Shown: positions 1-7,708 of the stretch, piece by piece
Layout of the letters: the number at the start of each line of letters is the position of its first letter
Position numbering within the stretch: position 1 is the first letter of the stretch
Source of the DNA: Prevotella sp.
Lineage (GTDB): Bacteria > Bacteroidota > Bacteroidia > Bacteroidales > Bacteroidaceae
Direction of reading: 5' to 3'
NCBI GenBank assembly: GCA_016281815.1
Contig: JAEEJK010000050.1
Span: 35,237 to 99,236, forward strand
Length of the DNA stretch: 64,000 nucleotides
Program-made: the position numbers and the translations under genes
Notes under the pieces: model-generated
Told to the model about the DNA's origin: nothing
Seen by the model: only the letters and a program-made list of their open reading frames with translations
Database searches by the model: none

Positions 1-1
1 C

Positions 2-685
2 TGCGAAGGTGGTCCGCAAAGCCCGGTATCTCAGTTCTGGAGTTATCGCTGGAATTTCATGATCATGGCATCGCAAGGCTATGTCATCATCGCTCCCAAC
101 CGCCACGGACTGCCCGGATTCGGCAGTGAATGGTGCGAGGAGATCAGCGGCGACTGGACGGGCCAGTGCATGTCCGACTACCTGACTGCCATCGATGACG
201 CAGCCGCCAACCTGCCGTATGTCGACCGCGACCGCATGGGTGCAGTGGGAGCCTCGTTTGGTGGCTTCAGCGTCTATTATCTGGCCAGCCACCATGACAA
301 GCGCTTCAAATGCTTCATCGCCCATGACGGTGCCTTCAACCTTGAGGCGATGTATACCGAGACAGAGGAAAACTGGTTCTCCAACTGGGAGTATGACGAC
401 GCATACTGGAATAAAGACCAAACAGCCAATGCCCGTAAGACCTATGAGAACTCCCCCCATCGTTTTGTTGACAAATGGGACACGCCCATCCTCTGCATCC
501 ATGGCGAGAAGGACTACCGCATCAACGCCACTCAGGGCATGAGTGCATTCAATGCCGCCCGCATGCGTGGCATCGAGGCCCAACTGCTCATCTTCCCCGA
601 TGAAAACCACTGGGTGCTCAAGCCCCAAAACGGCATTCTCTGGCAACGCACCTTCTTCAATTGGCTCGACCGATGGCTGAAATAA
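2..685 (+). CDS. S9 family peptidase (DPP-IV-like), C-terminal part only
   Basis: The frame is open from base 2, so the start, any signal peptide and the N-terminal beta-propeller lie upstream of the window. What is visible is the alpha/beta-hydrolase catalytic domain of a prolyl-oligopeptidase/dipeptidyl-peptidase family enzyme: the strand FMIMASQGYVIIAPNRHG, the nucleophile elbow GASFGG (catalytic Ser), HGEKDYRI with the catalytic Asp and PDENHWV with the catalytic His, in family order. Such enzymes in Bacteroidales usually act in the periplasm and release dipeptides from N termini. Two MFS carriers follow on the same strand, the resemblance of which to dipeptide carriers would fit a peptide-use unit. 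Exact substrate preference cannot be read from this fragment. Confidence 0.93.
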   Translation, partial: CEGGPQSPVSQFWSYRWNFMIMASQGYVIIAPNRHGLPGFGSEWCEEISGDWTGQCMSDYLTAIDDAAANLPYVDRDRMGAVGASFGGFSVYYLASHHDKRFKCFIAHDGAFNLEAMYTETEENWFSNWEYDDAYWNKDQTANARKTYENSPHRFVDKWDTPILCIHGEKDYRINATQGMSAFNAARMRGIEAQLLIFPDENHWVLKPQNGILWQRTFFNWLDRWLK

Positions 686-713
686 AATCCAAAAAGTAAA
701 AATCACCAATATT

Positions 714-803
714 ATCTAGCCCATCTAGTAAATCTAGTTCATCTAGTATATCTATTTCATCTAGTATATCTAGTACATCTAGCCCACCTAGTCCTCCTAG
801 AAT
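714..803. repeat. 9-bp tandem repeat, about 10 units
   Basis: Ten consecutive 9-base units of the form atctagnnn run through the spacer between the peptidase and the first MFS gene, for example atctagccc, atctagtaa, atctagttc and atctagtat; the last two units are degenerate. The array ends 24 bases before the MFS start codon. The CTAG core recurs in every unit except one. Unit number could change by slippage and alter spacing upstream of the MFS gene. It also resembles the short-period spacers at 2484-2533 and 3922-3963. Confidence 0.9.
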
Positions 804-827
804 AAAGACAATAAAAACTATAAAGAA

Positions 828-2486
828 ATGACTGCTACGATTCAAAAAACACTCCGCGATTCAGCCGCCATGCGTTGGACAGCCTTGCTGCTGCTGGCCT
901 TGGCCATGTTTTGTTCATACATCTTCATGGACATTCTCTCACCCATCAAAGACCTGATGCTTGAGACACGCGGATGGGACTCTACCGCATTCGGTACGAT
1001 GCAAGGCTCAGAGGTGTTCCTCAACGTATTTGTCTTCTTCCTCATCTTCGCAGGTATCATCCTCGACAAGATGGGTGTGCGCTTCACAGCCGTCCTGTCG
1101 GGTGCCGTCATGCTGATAGGTGCCGTCATCAAATGGTATGCCGTGAGCGACAGTTTCGCTGGAAGCGGACTGGAGACATGGTTCACCAACAACCTCAACT
1201 ATATTCCTGGTTTCGAAGAGTTGGGCGTATCCCCCTTCTACGAAGGAATGCCTGCCTCTGCCAAGTTTGCCGCCGTCGGTTTCATGATTTTCGGCTGCGG
1301 CTGCGAGATGGCCGGCATCACCGTAAGCCGTGGTATTGTGAAATGGTTCAAAGGTCGCGAGATGGCGCTTGCCATGGGTTCTGAGATGGCGCTTGCGCGT
1401 CTGGGTGTGGCTACCTGCATGATTTTCTCACCCTTCTTTGCCCGTTTGGGCGGCCATGTGAGCGTCACCCGCTCAGTAGCCTTTGGTGTGGTGCTTATGT
1501 GCATTGCCCTCATCATGTTCATTGTCTATTTCTTCATGGACAGGAAACTCGACTCCCAGACGGGTGAGGCCGAGGAAAAGGACGACCCCTTCAAGGTGAG
1601 CGATATAGGTAAGATTCTTACCAGCAGCGGCTTCTGGCTTGTTGCTCTCCTCTGCGTGCTCTACTACTCCGCCATCTTCCCCTTCCAGAAGTATGCGGTC
1701 AACATGCTGCAGTGCAACCTCACGCTGACCCCGCCAGACGCCAACTCGTTCTGGGCTAGTTCATCGGTCACCATCATCCAGTATATCATCATGCTTGTCG
1801 TGGCCGCTGCTGGCTTTGCGAGCAATTTCCAAAAGGCCTCCGGAAAGAAATACGGTCTGCTGGGACTGTCCATCATCGCCCTCATCACCTACTGCTACAT
1901 GGGTTACATGAGACAGTCTGCAGAATCCATTTTTGCTGTGTTCCCGCTGTTGGCCGTGCTCATCACTCCCATCCTGGGCAGTTATGTCGATAATAAGGGC
2001 AAGGCTGCCTCCATGCTGGTGCTCGGTTCTCTTCTGCTCATTGCATGCCACCTCACCTTTGCCTTTGTACTGCCCGCCTTCAAGGGCAATGCCATCGGCG
2101 GTGTGGCAGTGGCCTACATCACCATCCTCGTGCTGGGAGCATCATTCTCACTCGTTCCTGCCTCATTGTGGCCCAGCGTGCCCAAACTGGTTGAGCCGAA
2201 GATCATCGGATCGGCCTATGCCCTGATATTCTGGATTCAGAACATTGGATTGTGGCTTTTCCCGCTGCTTATCGGCAAAGTGCTTGACAAGACCAATCCT
2301 GATATTGTGAACGGCCTTGCCAATGGAAGCATCACTGCCGAACAAGCCGCCGTAAGTTATGACTACACAGCCCCGCTGGTGATGCTGGCCTGCCTTGGAG
2401 TAGCAGCACTGGTGCTCGGTCTCTTGCTCAAAGTCGTGGACAAGAAGAAAGGTCTTGGTCTCGAGGAGCCGAATATCAAATCTTAG
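828..2486 (+). CDS. MFS transporter, MFSD1-like
   Basis: A 552-residue polytopic inner-membrane protein of the major facilitator superfamily with about 12 hydrophobic segments and a large insertion between the N- and C-terminal halves (about residues 235-255). The C-terminal half contains LVPASLWPSVPKLV followed by GSAYALIFWIQNIGLW, a signature resembling the MFSD1 group; animal MFSD1 is reported to carry dipeptides out of lysosomes. The next gene is a shorter paralogue. Position directly after an S9 peptidase suggests uptake of small peptides, but this is context inference and the substrate could be different. ATG 828 is used; no clear Shine-Dalgarno is present. The stop codon TAG lies inside the next tandem repeat. 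Confidence 0.85.
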   Translation: MTATIQKTLRDSAAMRWTALLLLALAMFCSYIFMDILSPIKDLMLETRGWDSTAFGTMQGSEVFLNVFVFFLIFAGIILDKMGVRFTAVLSGAVMLIGAVIKWYAVSDSFAGSGLETWFTNNLNYIPGFEELGVSPFYEGMPASAKFAAVGFMIFGCGCEMAGITVSRGIVKWFKGREMALAMGSEMALARLGVATCMIFSPFFARLGGHVSVTRSVAFGVVLMCIALIMFIVYFFMDRKLDSQTGEAEEKDDPFKVSDIGKILTSSGFWLVALLCVLYYSAIFPFQKYAVNMLQCNLTLTPPDANSFWASSSVTIIQYIIMLVVAAAGFASNFQKASGKKYGLLGLSIIALITYCYMGYMRQSAESIFAVFPLLAVLITPILGSYVDNKGKAASMLVLGSLLLIACHLTFAFVLPAFKGNAIGGVAVAYITILVLGASFSLVPASLWPSVPKLVEPKIIGSAYALIFWIQNIGLWLFPLLIGKVLDKTNPDIVNGLANGSITAEQAAVSYDYTAPLVMLACLGVAALVLGLLLKVVDKKKGLGLEEPNIKS

Positions 2487-2533
2487 GAGATTAGGAGACT
2501 AGAAGTTTAGGAGTCTAGGAGACTAGGAGTTTG
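2484..2533. repeat. 8/9-bp tandem repeat between the two MFS genes
   Basis: The sequence taggagatt aggagacta is repeated with variation (aggagtct, aggagact, aggagttt) across the whole spacer. It begins with the stop codon of the upstream MFS gene and ends inside the TTG codon proposed as start of the next one. There is no room for another control element, so repeat number directly sets the distance between the two coding regions. Confidence 0.8.
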
Positions 2534-3937
2534 AACAATATCATAGTGAGCACACCGAAGTCCGTGAATACTCCTGTCCGCAGATGGACAGTGCTGTTCA
2601 TCGTCGCCACGGTGATGATGATGGGCTATGTCTTCTGGGATATCGTTTCTCCGCTGTCGACCACACTCAAGGCCTCCCCTGAAGAGGGAGGCATGGGCTG
2701 GACGGCAGCGGAGTATGGTTTCTACGCCGGTAGTTACAGCATCTTCAACATTTTCCTGCTGATGCTCTTCTGGGGCGGCATCATCCTCGACAAATGTGGC
2801 ATCCGTTTCACTGGTCTTCTGGCCACGGGCATGATGCTGGCGGGTGCGGCAGTCAACTACTATGCGGTGCATCTCATCAGCCCCGAGGGTTACACCGACA
2901 TGCCGGTGACACTCTTCGGCCTCATCCCTGCCAACATGAAGACACAGGTGCTCATAGCAGCACTTGGCTTTGGAATGTTTGGTGTGGGATGCGACATCAC
3001 TGGTATCACGGTATCGAAAATCGTCACCAAATGGTTCACTGGCCATGAACTGGCTTCTGCTATGGGCATACAGGTGGCGATGGCACGGATGGGCACGGCT
3101 TCTGCCATCAGCCTCAGTCCCGTCATTGCAAATGCCTACGGACTCTCCGCCCCCATCCTGGTGGGTGCCACTCTGTTGCTGCTGGGGTTCGTATTTTTCA
3201 TCATATATATCTTCATGGACAGGCGTTTTGACAAGTCCGTCCCCCGACCAGAGTCCGACACCACCGGGAATGCTGACAATTTCACGTTGCGCGACTTCAC
3301 ACACATCCTGCGCAATCCTGGTTTCTGGCTCATCGCCGTCCTTTGCGTGATGTTCTACTCCAGTCTGCGTCCCTTCCTGAAATTCGCCACCGACCTGCTG
3401 GTCAACAAATATGGCATTGAGGAGGTCACCGCGGGTTGGATCACCTCTATCCTCCCCTACGGCACCATCGTTTTGACTCCGCTGTTTGGTGCCATCTATG
3501 ACCGCCTTGGCCGTGGCAGCACCCTCATGCTCATAGGCTGTGTGATTGTCACCCTTTGCCACGTACTGCTTGCACTCCCCATCATGGAACATCCATGGTT
3601 TGCCTCATTGATGATGGTGCTCTATGGGGTCTCCTTCTCGCTCGTTCCTGCCGCGATGTGGCCCAGCGTACCAAAAATTGTTCCGCTCAAGGAACTGGGT
3701 ACGGCCTACAGCATCATCTATTTCGTACAGAACATTGGTCTGATGCTCGTTCCGATGCTTGTGGGCAACGTCATCGGTGAGCATACCTCCACCGACGGAC
3801 ATGTTGATTTCACGGCTCCCATGCTGGTGTTCGCCGCCCTTGGCCTTGCTGCTGTCATCATTGCTGTCCTCCTGATGTATATCGACCGCAAGCGCGGGTT
3901 CGGACTGCATGAGGCGAATATAGTTCATAATTCATAG
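2531..3937 (+). CDS. MFS transporter, MFSD1-like (paralogue of the previous gene)
   Basis: A 468-residue MFS carrier with about 12 membrane segments. It shares with the upstream gene the signature LVPAAMWPSVPKIV plus GTAYSIIYFVQNIGLM and the C-terminal VDFTAPMLVF and DRKRGFGLHEANI blocks, so the two arose by duplication; this copy lacks much of the inter-domain loops that lengthen the first. The start is probably TTG 2531, because the next in-frame ATG lies inside the first membrane helix. The last five codons and the TAG stop are written by a 7-base tandem repeat. A role in dipeptide or small-solute uptake is inferred from the family signature and the adjacent peptidase. Confidence 0.83.
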   Translation: MNNIIVSTPKSVNTPVRRWTVLFIVATVMMMGYVFWDIVSPLSTTLKASPEEGGMGWTAAEYGFYAGSYSIFNIFLLMLFWGGIILDKCGIRFTGLLATGMMLAGAAVNYYAVHLISPEGYTDMPVTLFGLIPANMKTQVLIAALGFGMFGVGCDITGITVSKIVTKWFTGHELASAMGIQVAMARMGTASAISLSPVIANAYGLSAPILVGATLLLLGFVFFIIYIFMDRRFDKSVPRPESDTTGNADNFTLRDFTHILRNPGFWLIAVLCVMFYSSLRPFLKFATDLLVNKYGIEEVTAGWITSILPYGTIVLTPLFGAIYDRLGRGSTLMLIGCVIVTLCHVLLALPIMEHPWFASLMMVLYGVSFSLVPAAMWPSVPKIVPLKELGTAYSIIYFVQNIGLMLVPMLVGNVIGEHTSTDGHVDFTAPMLVFAALGLAAVIIAVLLMYIDRKRGFGLHEANIVHNS

Positions 3938-3963
3938 TTCATAGTTCATAATTCATAGTTTGA
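3922..3963. repeat. 7-bp tandem repeat before queC
   Basis: Units agttcat and aattcat alternate (agttcat, aattcat, agttcat, agttcat, aattcat) and end in agtttga, directly followed by the queC start region. The array encodes the last residues and the stop of the upstream MFS gene. It is the third spacer in a row built of a different short-period repeat. Confidence 0.85.
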
Positions 3964-4616
3964 TGAAAGATTCGGTTATTGTTTTGTCCGGTGGAATGGA
4001 CTCCGTCACACTGCTATATGACAGGCAGGAGCAAATCGCACTTGCCATCACCTTTGACTATGGCAGCAACCACAATGCCCGAGAGGCGGCCTGTGCGGCT
4101 CTTCATTGCCAGCGGCTCGGCATCGAGCACCTGATCATTCCACTGTCATTCATCAGCCAATATTTCAAGTCATCTTTGCTGGAGGGTGCCGATGCCATCC
4201 CTGAAGGCGACTATGCAGATGAAAATATGCGTTCAACGGTGGTGCCCTTCCGCAACGGCATCATGCTGGCCGTCGCCTGCGGTATCGCTGAGAGCAGGAA
4301 TCTCATCAAAGTACTTATTGCCAACCACTTCGGCGACCATGACATCTACCCCGACTGCCGAGCCGACTTCATCCGTCCGATGTCTGAGGCCATGCGGGCG
4401 GGTACCTATATCGGTGTGGAGGTATGCGCACCGTATACCGACATTTCGAAGGCCGATATCGCACGCATCGGCAAACGACTGGGCATCAACTACGGCGAGA
4501 CCTATTCATGCTATAAAGGCGGTGAGCGACACTGCGGCCGCTGCGGCACCTGCAAAGAACGGCGCGATGCCCTACGCCAAGCCGGTATCGACGACCCCAC
4601 CATCTACGAAGAATAA
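3963..4616 (+). CDS. queC: 7-cyano-7-deazaguanine synthase QueC
   Basis: A 217-residue enzyme converting 7-carboxy-7-deazaguanine plus ammonia and ATP into preQ0, a step in queuosine tRNA modification. The PP-loop ATP-pyrophosphatase motif SGGMDS is at residues 9-14, and the C-terminal zinc site is formed by Cys183, Cys191, Cys194 and Cys197 within SCYKGGERHCGRCGTC. Length is normal for the family. Start ATG 3963 is preferred over the overlapping TTG 3960, although the two would add only one residue. No other queuosine genes (queD, queE, queF) are adjacent. Six bases separate it from the downstream coiled-coil gene, so the two are probably cotranscribed. Confidence 0.95.
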   Translation: MKDSVIVLSGGMDSVTLLYDRQEQIALAITFDYGSNHNAREAACAALHCQRLGIEHLIIPLSFISQYFKSSLLEGADAIPEGDYADENMRSTVVPFRNGIMLAVACGIAESRNLIKVLIANHFGDHDIYPDCRADFIRPMSEAMRAGTYIGVEVCAPYTDISKADIARIGKRLGINYGETYSCYKGGERHCGRCGTCKERRDALRQAGIDDPTIYEE

Positions 4617-4622
4617 GACACG

Positions 4623-5114
4623 ATGGAACAATTGTTGCAACATATCAGCCAACTGGAAAGCAGTTGCTCTTCTTTGGAGCAATTGATCACATCTTCATGT
4701 GCCGGGACAGAACGCCTGCAAGAGGAAAAGGAGTCGTTACAGACCGAAAATGAACAACTGCAAGCCGACAACAACATGCTTGTCAGGGAAATCAAGAAAA
4801 TGCAGACTGAGATCGACCGGCTGCAGACATTGCAGGGTGAGCATGACAGACTGCAAATCGAGAAGAACCAACTACAAGCCGAGAAAGACCAACTGCAGGC
4901 TGAGAAAGACCAACTGCAGACTGAACTGAAATCAGTGATGCAGGCTGCTGAGCAGCAAAATGTCCAAGCCCCCGAAGGCGGAGAACAACCTGCAGACTCT
5001 AAAGCGGAAGCCTCTGCCTCTGATGGACAGCCTTCCAATCACAAACAACGACGCAATACCAAGAAAAAAAAGGAAACCGACCCCAATCAGATGCAAATCC
5101 CCTTCGACTTCTGA
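4623..5114 (+). CDS. small coiled-coil protein of unknown function
   Basis: A 163-residue cytoplasmic protein without signal peptide. Residues about 1-115 form one long coiled coil rich in Leu, Gln and Glu; a heptad QLQAEKD is repeated exactly in tandem around residues 80-100 and is written by a 21-base DNA repeat (about 4867-4925). The C-terminal third is a disordered Pro/Ser/Gln stretch, then a strongly basic patch (KQRRNTKKKK), then the conserved-looking end QMQIPFDF. The basic patch and hydrophobic tip could mediate nucleic-acid or protein docking, but no family was recognised. Probably cotranscribed with queC. Confidence 0.75.
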   Translation: MEQLLQHISQLESSCSSLEQLITSSCAGTERLQEEKESLQTENEQLQADNNMLVREIKKMQTEIDRLQTLQGEHDRLQIEKNQLQAEKDQLQAEKDQLQTELKSVMQAAEQQNVQAPEGGEQPADSKAEASASDGQPSNHKQRRNTKKKKETDPNQMQIPFDF

Positions 5115-5498
5115 AAACTTCTGAGGAAGTAGAACAAATTATTTTGGAAATATTTCATCATACATTATTTTTTAATTAATTTTGCACGGATTTTATGGTT
5201 GTGCATTTTGCTATGTAAGAAGTGCAGAAAAAGGATGTGTATGACTGCGGTCTCCCCTTTTATAAACAAATGGAAATGAATATTTTGCACCATCTGCTTT
5301 TATATATGACTCAAGGCGGTCTATGCCATTCTTGAATGACACAATCATCATCAGATCTTGCGCCCATTGGCGTGAGTAGGATGATTGTGCATCTATTTCA
5401 CATTCTTTCTGATGCACTTTTATCATATATTGTCAACTATTCATAAACGCCCATTGGGGGTATCCATTTATTATAGCATGGAATGCTAAAGCAGTAAG
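5115..5498 (+). other. 384-base gap: promoter and structured leader of the glycan locus
   Basis: No convincing gene is present. The gap holds a Bacteroidetes promoter (5153-5184) and, downstream of it, a leader of about 305 bases before the first biosynthesis gene. In the leader CACAATCATC (5340-5349) pairs with GATGATTGTG (5380-5389), enclosing a small CGCC/GGCG hairpin (5361-5364 / 5369-5372). The 10-mer CGCCCATTGG occurs twice (5361-5370 and 5449-5458), the first copy inside that hairpin. A minus-strand open frame at 5211-5426 shows no recognisable domain. Such a long leader is a plausible place for transcript elongation control. Confidence 0.6.
5153..5184 (+). promoter_or_regulatory. promoter of the glycan biosynthesis locus
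   Basis: The -7 element TAATTTTG (5177-5184) matches TAnnTTTG; TTTC at 5153-5156 is a one-mismatch -33 element with a 20-base spacer. Transcription would begin near 5191, about 308 bases before the first coding sequence. Confidence 0.6.
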
Positions 5499-5906
5499 AT
5501 GAAAAAAGTATTTACAGTAGGGGTTTTTGACCTGCTCCATATAGGACATATCAACTTGTTCAAAAATGCACGTGCCCTGGGCGACGAACTGATTGTGGCT
5601 GTCCAGAGTGATGAATGTATCTTGAAATACAAGCCCGAAGCCCAAATGGTCAACACCACAGAGGAGCGCCTGTTCATGGTCTCCTCCATCCGCTATGTTG
5701 ACCATGTCATCACATACGATGATGTCGATGAGATTATCAAACAAGTAGATTTCGACATCTTCGCCAAGGGACCCGACCAATGCCATGCCGGTTTTCAGCG
5801 CGCCGTGGAATGGTGCAAAACTCATGGTAAGGAAGTCGTGGTCGTCCCCAGGACGGAGAACATCTCATCAACGATACTGAGGGAGGCCAACCCTATTACG
5901 GATTGA
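5499..5906 (+). CDS. cytidylyltransferase-like nucleotidyltransferase (TagD/RfaE2 type)
   Basis: A 135-residue nucleotidyltransferase of the HxGH superfamily that activates an alcohol phosphate with CTP (or ATP). Visible motifs are GVFDLLHIGHINL near the N terminus (HIGH-type nucleotide site) and ENISSTILR near the C terminus (ISSTxIR-type site). Length equals that of glycerol-3-phosphate cytidylyltransferases; a choline-phosphate or heptose-phosphate nucleotidyltransferase is also possible. As the first gene of the locus it may supply CDP-glycerol or a similar activated building block for decorating the glycan. Substrate cannot be fixed from sequence alone. Confidence 0.85.
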   Translation: MKKVFTVGVFDLLHIGHINLFKNARALGDELIVAVQSDECILKYKPEAQMVNTTEERLFMVSSIRYVDHVITYDDVDEIIKQVDFDIFAKGPDQCHAGFQRAVEWCKTHGKEVVVVPRTENISSTILREANPITD

Positions 5907-5966
5907 TTGGATCACTTGATCTTTGAAGTGTATTTTTTCCACCTCGTGTCGATGGTTATAGCATAA

Positions 5967-7439
5967 ATGACACAGAAGAATCTCAAACAGAAGGCTGTCG
6001 CTGGAATGGTGTGGACCACCATCCAGAGTTTCGCTAAATTAGGCATCAGTTTCTTCTCCGGAGTGATTCTTGCTCGTCTGCTGACGCCCTATGATTATGG
6101 CTGCATTGGAATGCTTGCCATATTCATGATGCTGGCAGAAACTTTCATTGATGGTGGTTTCGGCTCTGCGCTGATTCAGAAAAAGCGTCCTACCCATGAG
6201 GATTATTCCACCATATTCTGGTGGAATATTGCTTTGTCTGTTTTGATGTATGCGATTCTGTTCTTTTCTGCCCCTGCTATTTCCAGATTTTACAAAATAC
6301 CTCTACTTTGTGATGTTCTCAGGGTTCAAGGCATTATTCTGTTTATATATGCCCTCAATCTCGTCCAGCGTAATCAACTACGCAAACAACTTAAATTCCA
6401 AATATTAGCAAGAGTTTCTATCATCACCTCTTTCATTGCATTGGTTGTCACCATCATCATGGCATACAAAGGGTTTGGGGTCTGGGCTTTGGTGGCTCAG
6501 GAAATGATAGGAGCAACTATACCTGCCATCGTGTTTTGGGGTTATACCAAATGGAGACCATCATTGGTCTTTTCATGGAATTCGTTCAAGGAATTGTTCA
6601 GTTTTGGGATATACATGTTTCTCACGCTCATCATCAACAAGATGAATTCCAAATTACAAGCCTTGCTCATAGGAAAGGTCTACAATCCTATTACTTTGGG
6701 GTTTTATTCGAAAGGCAGTGGAACAGAAAGTCTTGCCTCCCGAACCATTTCCGGGGTGATGACCTCAGTGACCTATCCGCTGTATGCGGAAGTACAGGAT
6801 GACAAGGAAAGGATGCAGAACATGATCAAACGGATGACAATGACGATATCATACGTCACTTTTCCTATGATGTTCATCCTGATGCTATGCGCAAAACCTA
6901 TTTTCGTCTTGTTGTATTCCGAAAGATGGCTGAACAGCGTTCCGTATTTCCAGGCATTATGCCTTGCTGGCCTGGCCATTTGCCTGCTCTCCGTGAATTT
7001 GCAGACAATTTCCGCCATAGGGAGAAGCAAGACGATGTTCAACTGGGCTTTAATAAAAATAGCGGTTGCACTCACACTTGTTGTCAGCGGTTTGTCACTG
7101 TTCGGTATGAAAGGATTGTTGGCTGGCAATATCATTAGTGCCTGGTTCAATCTATTCGTGAATTTCGGACTCGTTTCCAAATATATCGGATACAAATGGT
7201 ATAGACAAATAGGTGATCTTCTACCTGTTGCAATAGCATCAGTTGTATGTGCTGTCATCAGTTATGCAATTGGATCCTTGCTGAATTTAAACCTATATCC
7301 TGATGGAATCGTCAAATTTTTAATTTATGTCATTCTCTACATGAGTTGGTCGCTCTTGTTCAAACCAGAAGCGTATACATACACCCTCTCCATCTTGCCA
7401 TTGAAAAAAATAAGAAAACTATTCGGCAAGAAAAATTGA
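5967..7439 (+). CDS. oligosaccharide flippase Wzx-like (MATE/MVF-type)
   Basis: A 490-residue inner-membrane protein with about 12-14 hydrophobic segments. The N-terminal block VWTTIQSFAKLGISFFSGVILARLL continues into LTPYDYGCIGMLAIF and IDGGFGSALIQKK, typical of polysaccharide-biosynthesis flippases of the MOP superfamily that move undecaprenyl-linked repeat units to the periplasmic face. The C terminus is basic (KKIRKLFGKKN). A Wzy-like polymerase and Wza/Wzz-like partners are encoded 22-30 kb into the window, so a Wzx/Wzy-type pathway is complete. Lower GC than the neighbouring MFS genes. Confidence 0.9.
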   Translation: MTQKNLKQKAVAGMVWTTIQSFAKLGISFFSGVILARLLTPYDYGCIGMLAIFMMLAETFIDGGFGSALIQKKRPTHEDYSTIFWWNIALSVLMYAILFFSAPAISRFYKIPLLCDVLRVQGIILFIYALNLVQRNQLRKQLKFQILARVSIITSFIALVVTIIMAYKGFGVWALVAQEMIGATIPAIVFWGYTKWRPSLVFSWNSFKELFSFGIYMFLTLIINKMNSKLQALLIGKVYNPITLGFYSKGSGTESLASRTISGVMTSVTYPLYAEVQDDKERMQNMIKRMTMTISYVTFPMMFILMLCAKPIFVLLYSERWLNSVPYFQALCLAGLAICLLSVNLQTISAIGRSKTMFNWALIKIAVALTLVVSGLSLFGMKGLLAGNIISAWFNLFVNFGLVSKYIGYKWYRQIGDLLPVAIASVVCAVISYAIGSLLNLNLYPDGIVKFLIYVILYMSWSLLFKPEAYTYTLSILPLKKIRKLFGKKN

Positions 7440-7474
7440 TTTTAAATAAAATGTCTTATTAAATATTGAAGAAA

Positions 7475-7708
7475 ATGAAAACACTTGACGAATTTGTACA
7501 ACTTTTTGCTGAGCAGTTCGAGGAAACAGAACAAGATTTGTTTGCTCCTGAAACAAAGTTCCGTACGCTGGACGAATGGTCATCCTTGATCAGCCTGTCT
7601 ATCATCGCTATGGTGGATGAAGAGTTTGATGTGGCTCTGAAAGGTGCTGATGTCGGTAATGCCGACACCATTGAGGATTTATACAACATTGTCATCAGCA
7701 AACTCTAA
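7475..7708 (+). CDS. acyl carrier protein 1 (atypical DSL motif)
   Basis: A 77-residue acidic carrier protein starting at ATG 7475 (an upstream TTG at 7466 is less likely). It aligns with the second carrier protein of this locus: DEWSSLISLSIIAMVDEEFDV here, EGWDSVHQLSLTSAIEDEFDI there. The phosphopantetheine Ser is retained but the Asp before it, usual in the DSL signature and used in recognition by the phosphopantetheinyl transferase, is Ser. Stop and the following ketoacyl synthase start overlap (TAATG), so the two are translationally coupled. Probably a dedicated carrier for a locus-specific acyl group and not the housekeeping AcpP. Confidence 0.88.
   Translation: MKTLDEFVQLFAEQFEETEQDLFAPETKFRTLDEWSSLISLSIIAMVDEEFDVALKGADVGNADTIEDLYNIVISKL

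Noticed and set aside
2507..3592. Long minus-strand open frame of 361 codons opposite the second MFS gene
   Set aside because: It is the antisense of a well-supported transporter, has no family likeness and a His/Glu/Asp-rich composition typical of antisense frames.
5211..5426. Minus-strand frame of 71 codons in the glycan-locus leader
   Set aside because: No promoter, no recognised domain; overlaps the hairpin of the plus-strand leader. Kept only as a note, since its composition is not clearly random.
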